45,925 bases of DNA from an uncultured Bacteroidota bacterium (lineage in GTDB: Bacteria; Bacteroidota; Bacteroidia; Bacteroidales; VadinHA17), in assembly GCA_903824785.1 (NCBI GenBank), contig CAIJYD010000051.1, positions 1 to 45,925 on the forward strand, written 5' to 3'. This document shows, one piece after another, positions 45,833-45,925 of the stretch. Within the stretch, counting starts at the first letter, position 1; every line of letters starts with the position of its first letter. The translations under genes and the position numbers were made by a program. The notes below the pieces were generated by a model. The model was not told the origin of the DNA and searched no databases. It saw nothing but the letters and a program-made list of their open reading frames with translations.

Positions 45833-45925
45833 TTAAACTGCTCAGCCTGTTCCCTGCCTGTTTTGAACAGCTGCCAAAAAATATTATTCAGTCAGACCAC
45901 GGGTTTTTTCTGGAAGCGGATATAT

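Overview
The window reads as chromosomal DNA of a Bacteroidota bacterium, most likely class Bacteroidia. This is inferred from several signs. There is a MurF-alanine racemase fusion, a gliding lipoprotein GldB, a secreted protein with a type IX secretion (T9SS) C-terminal domain, DUF5686 and DUF4294 proteins, and a LacZ-type lipoprotein. Several genes are preceded by the Bacteroidota -7 box TAnnTTTG instead of a sigma-70 -10 box, and Shine-Dalgarno sites are mostly weak or absent. I see no phage, transposase, integron, CRISPR array, rRNA or tRNA. Coding density is high and almost every gene can be assigned to a family.

Layout. 1-1277: a small 2[4Fe-4S] ferredoxin between two gene-poor stretches, the second holding short direct repeats. 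1278-5694: gldB, a beta-barrel protein, NAD synthetase and a Crp-type regulator. 5723-8769 (minus): tdk and the murF-alr fusion. 8888-13034: an uncharacterised linker-rich protein, rsmI and a DUF5686 outer-membrane protein. 13065-19830: dnaB (minus), ispE (plus), then a minus block with a biotin carrier, a carboxyltransferase, an LptF/LptG permease and tgt. 20025-22619: glycosyltransferase, ECF sigma factor and rsmG in an overlapping chain, then rpmH with a clear terminator. 22908-27900: mqnE, then PASTA protein, T9SS cargo and an RluD-type pseudouridine synthase. 27980-29871 (minus): lemA with two TPM-domain genes. 30063-31034: ddl. 31095-38026 (minus): a lipoprotein oxidoreductase, a UroD-like protein, gcvP, a metallo-beta-lactamase-fold hydrolase and pcm. 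38141-42210: sugar transferase, DUF4294 protein (minus), a beta-lactamase-like serine hydrolase and a secreted PHP phosphoesterase. 42211-42556: a repeat-rich spacer. 42557-45787 (minus): a GH2 beta-galactosidase lipoprotein.

How the genes fit together. Envelope building recurs: murF-alr, ddl, the PASTA protein, the LptF/G permease and two polysaccharide transferases. Housekeeping RNA and protein modification is represented by rsmI, rsmG, tgt, the RluD-type enzyme and pcm. Metabolic genes point to menaquinone made by the futalosine route (mqnE), isoprenoids by the MEP route (ispE), glycine cleavage (gcvP) and a biotin-dependent propionyl/methylmalonyl-CoA step. The right end holds secreted hydrolases.

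I found no convincing new multi-gene system. The observations most worth following are a tRNA-guanine transglycosylase whose three zinc-ligand cysteines are replaced, a UroD-like protein that has lost the expected metal-binding cysteines and sits beside a secreted oxidoreductase, and a composite GC-rich palindromic repeat present twice before the beta-galactosidase gene.
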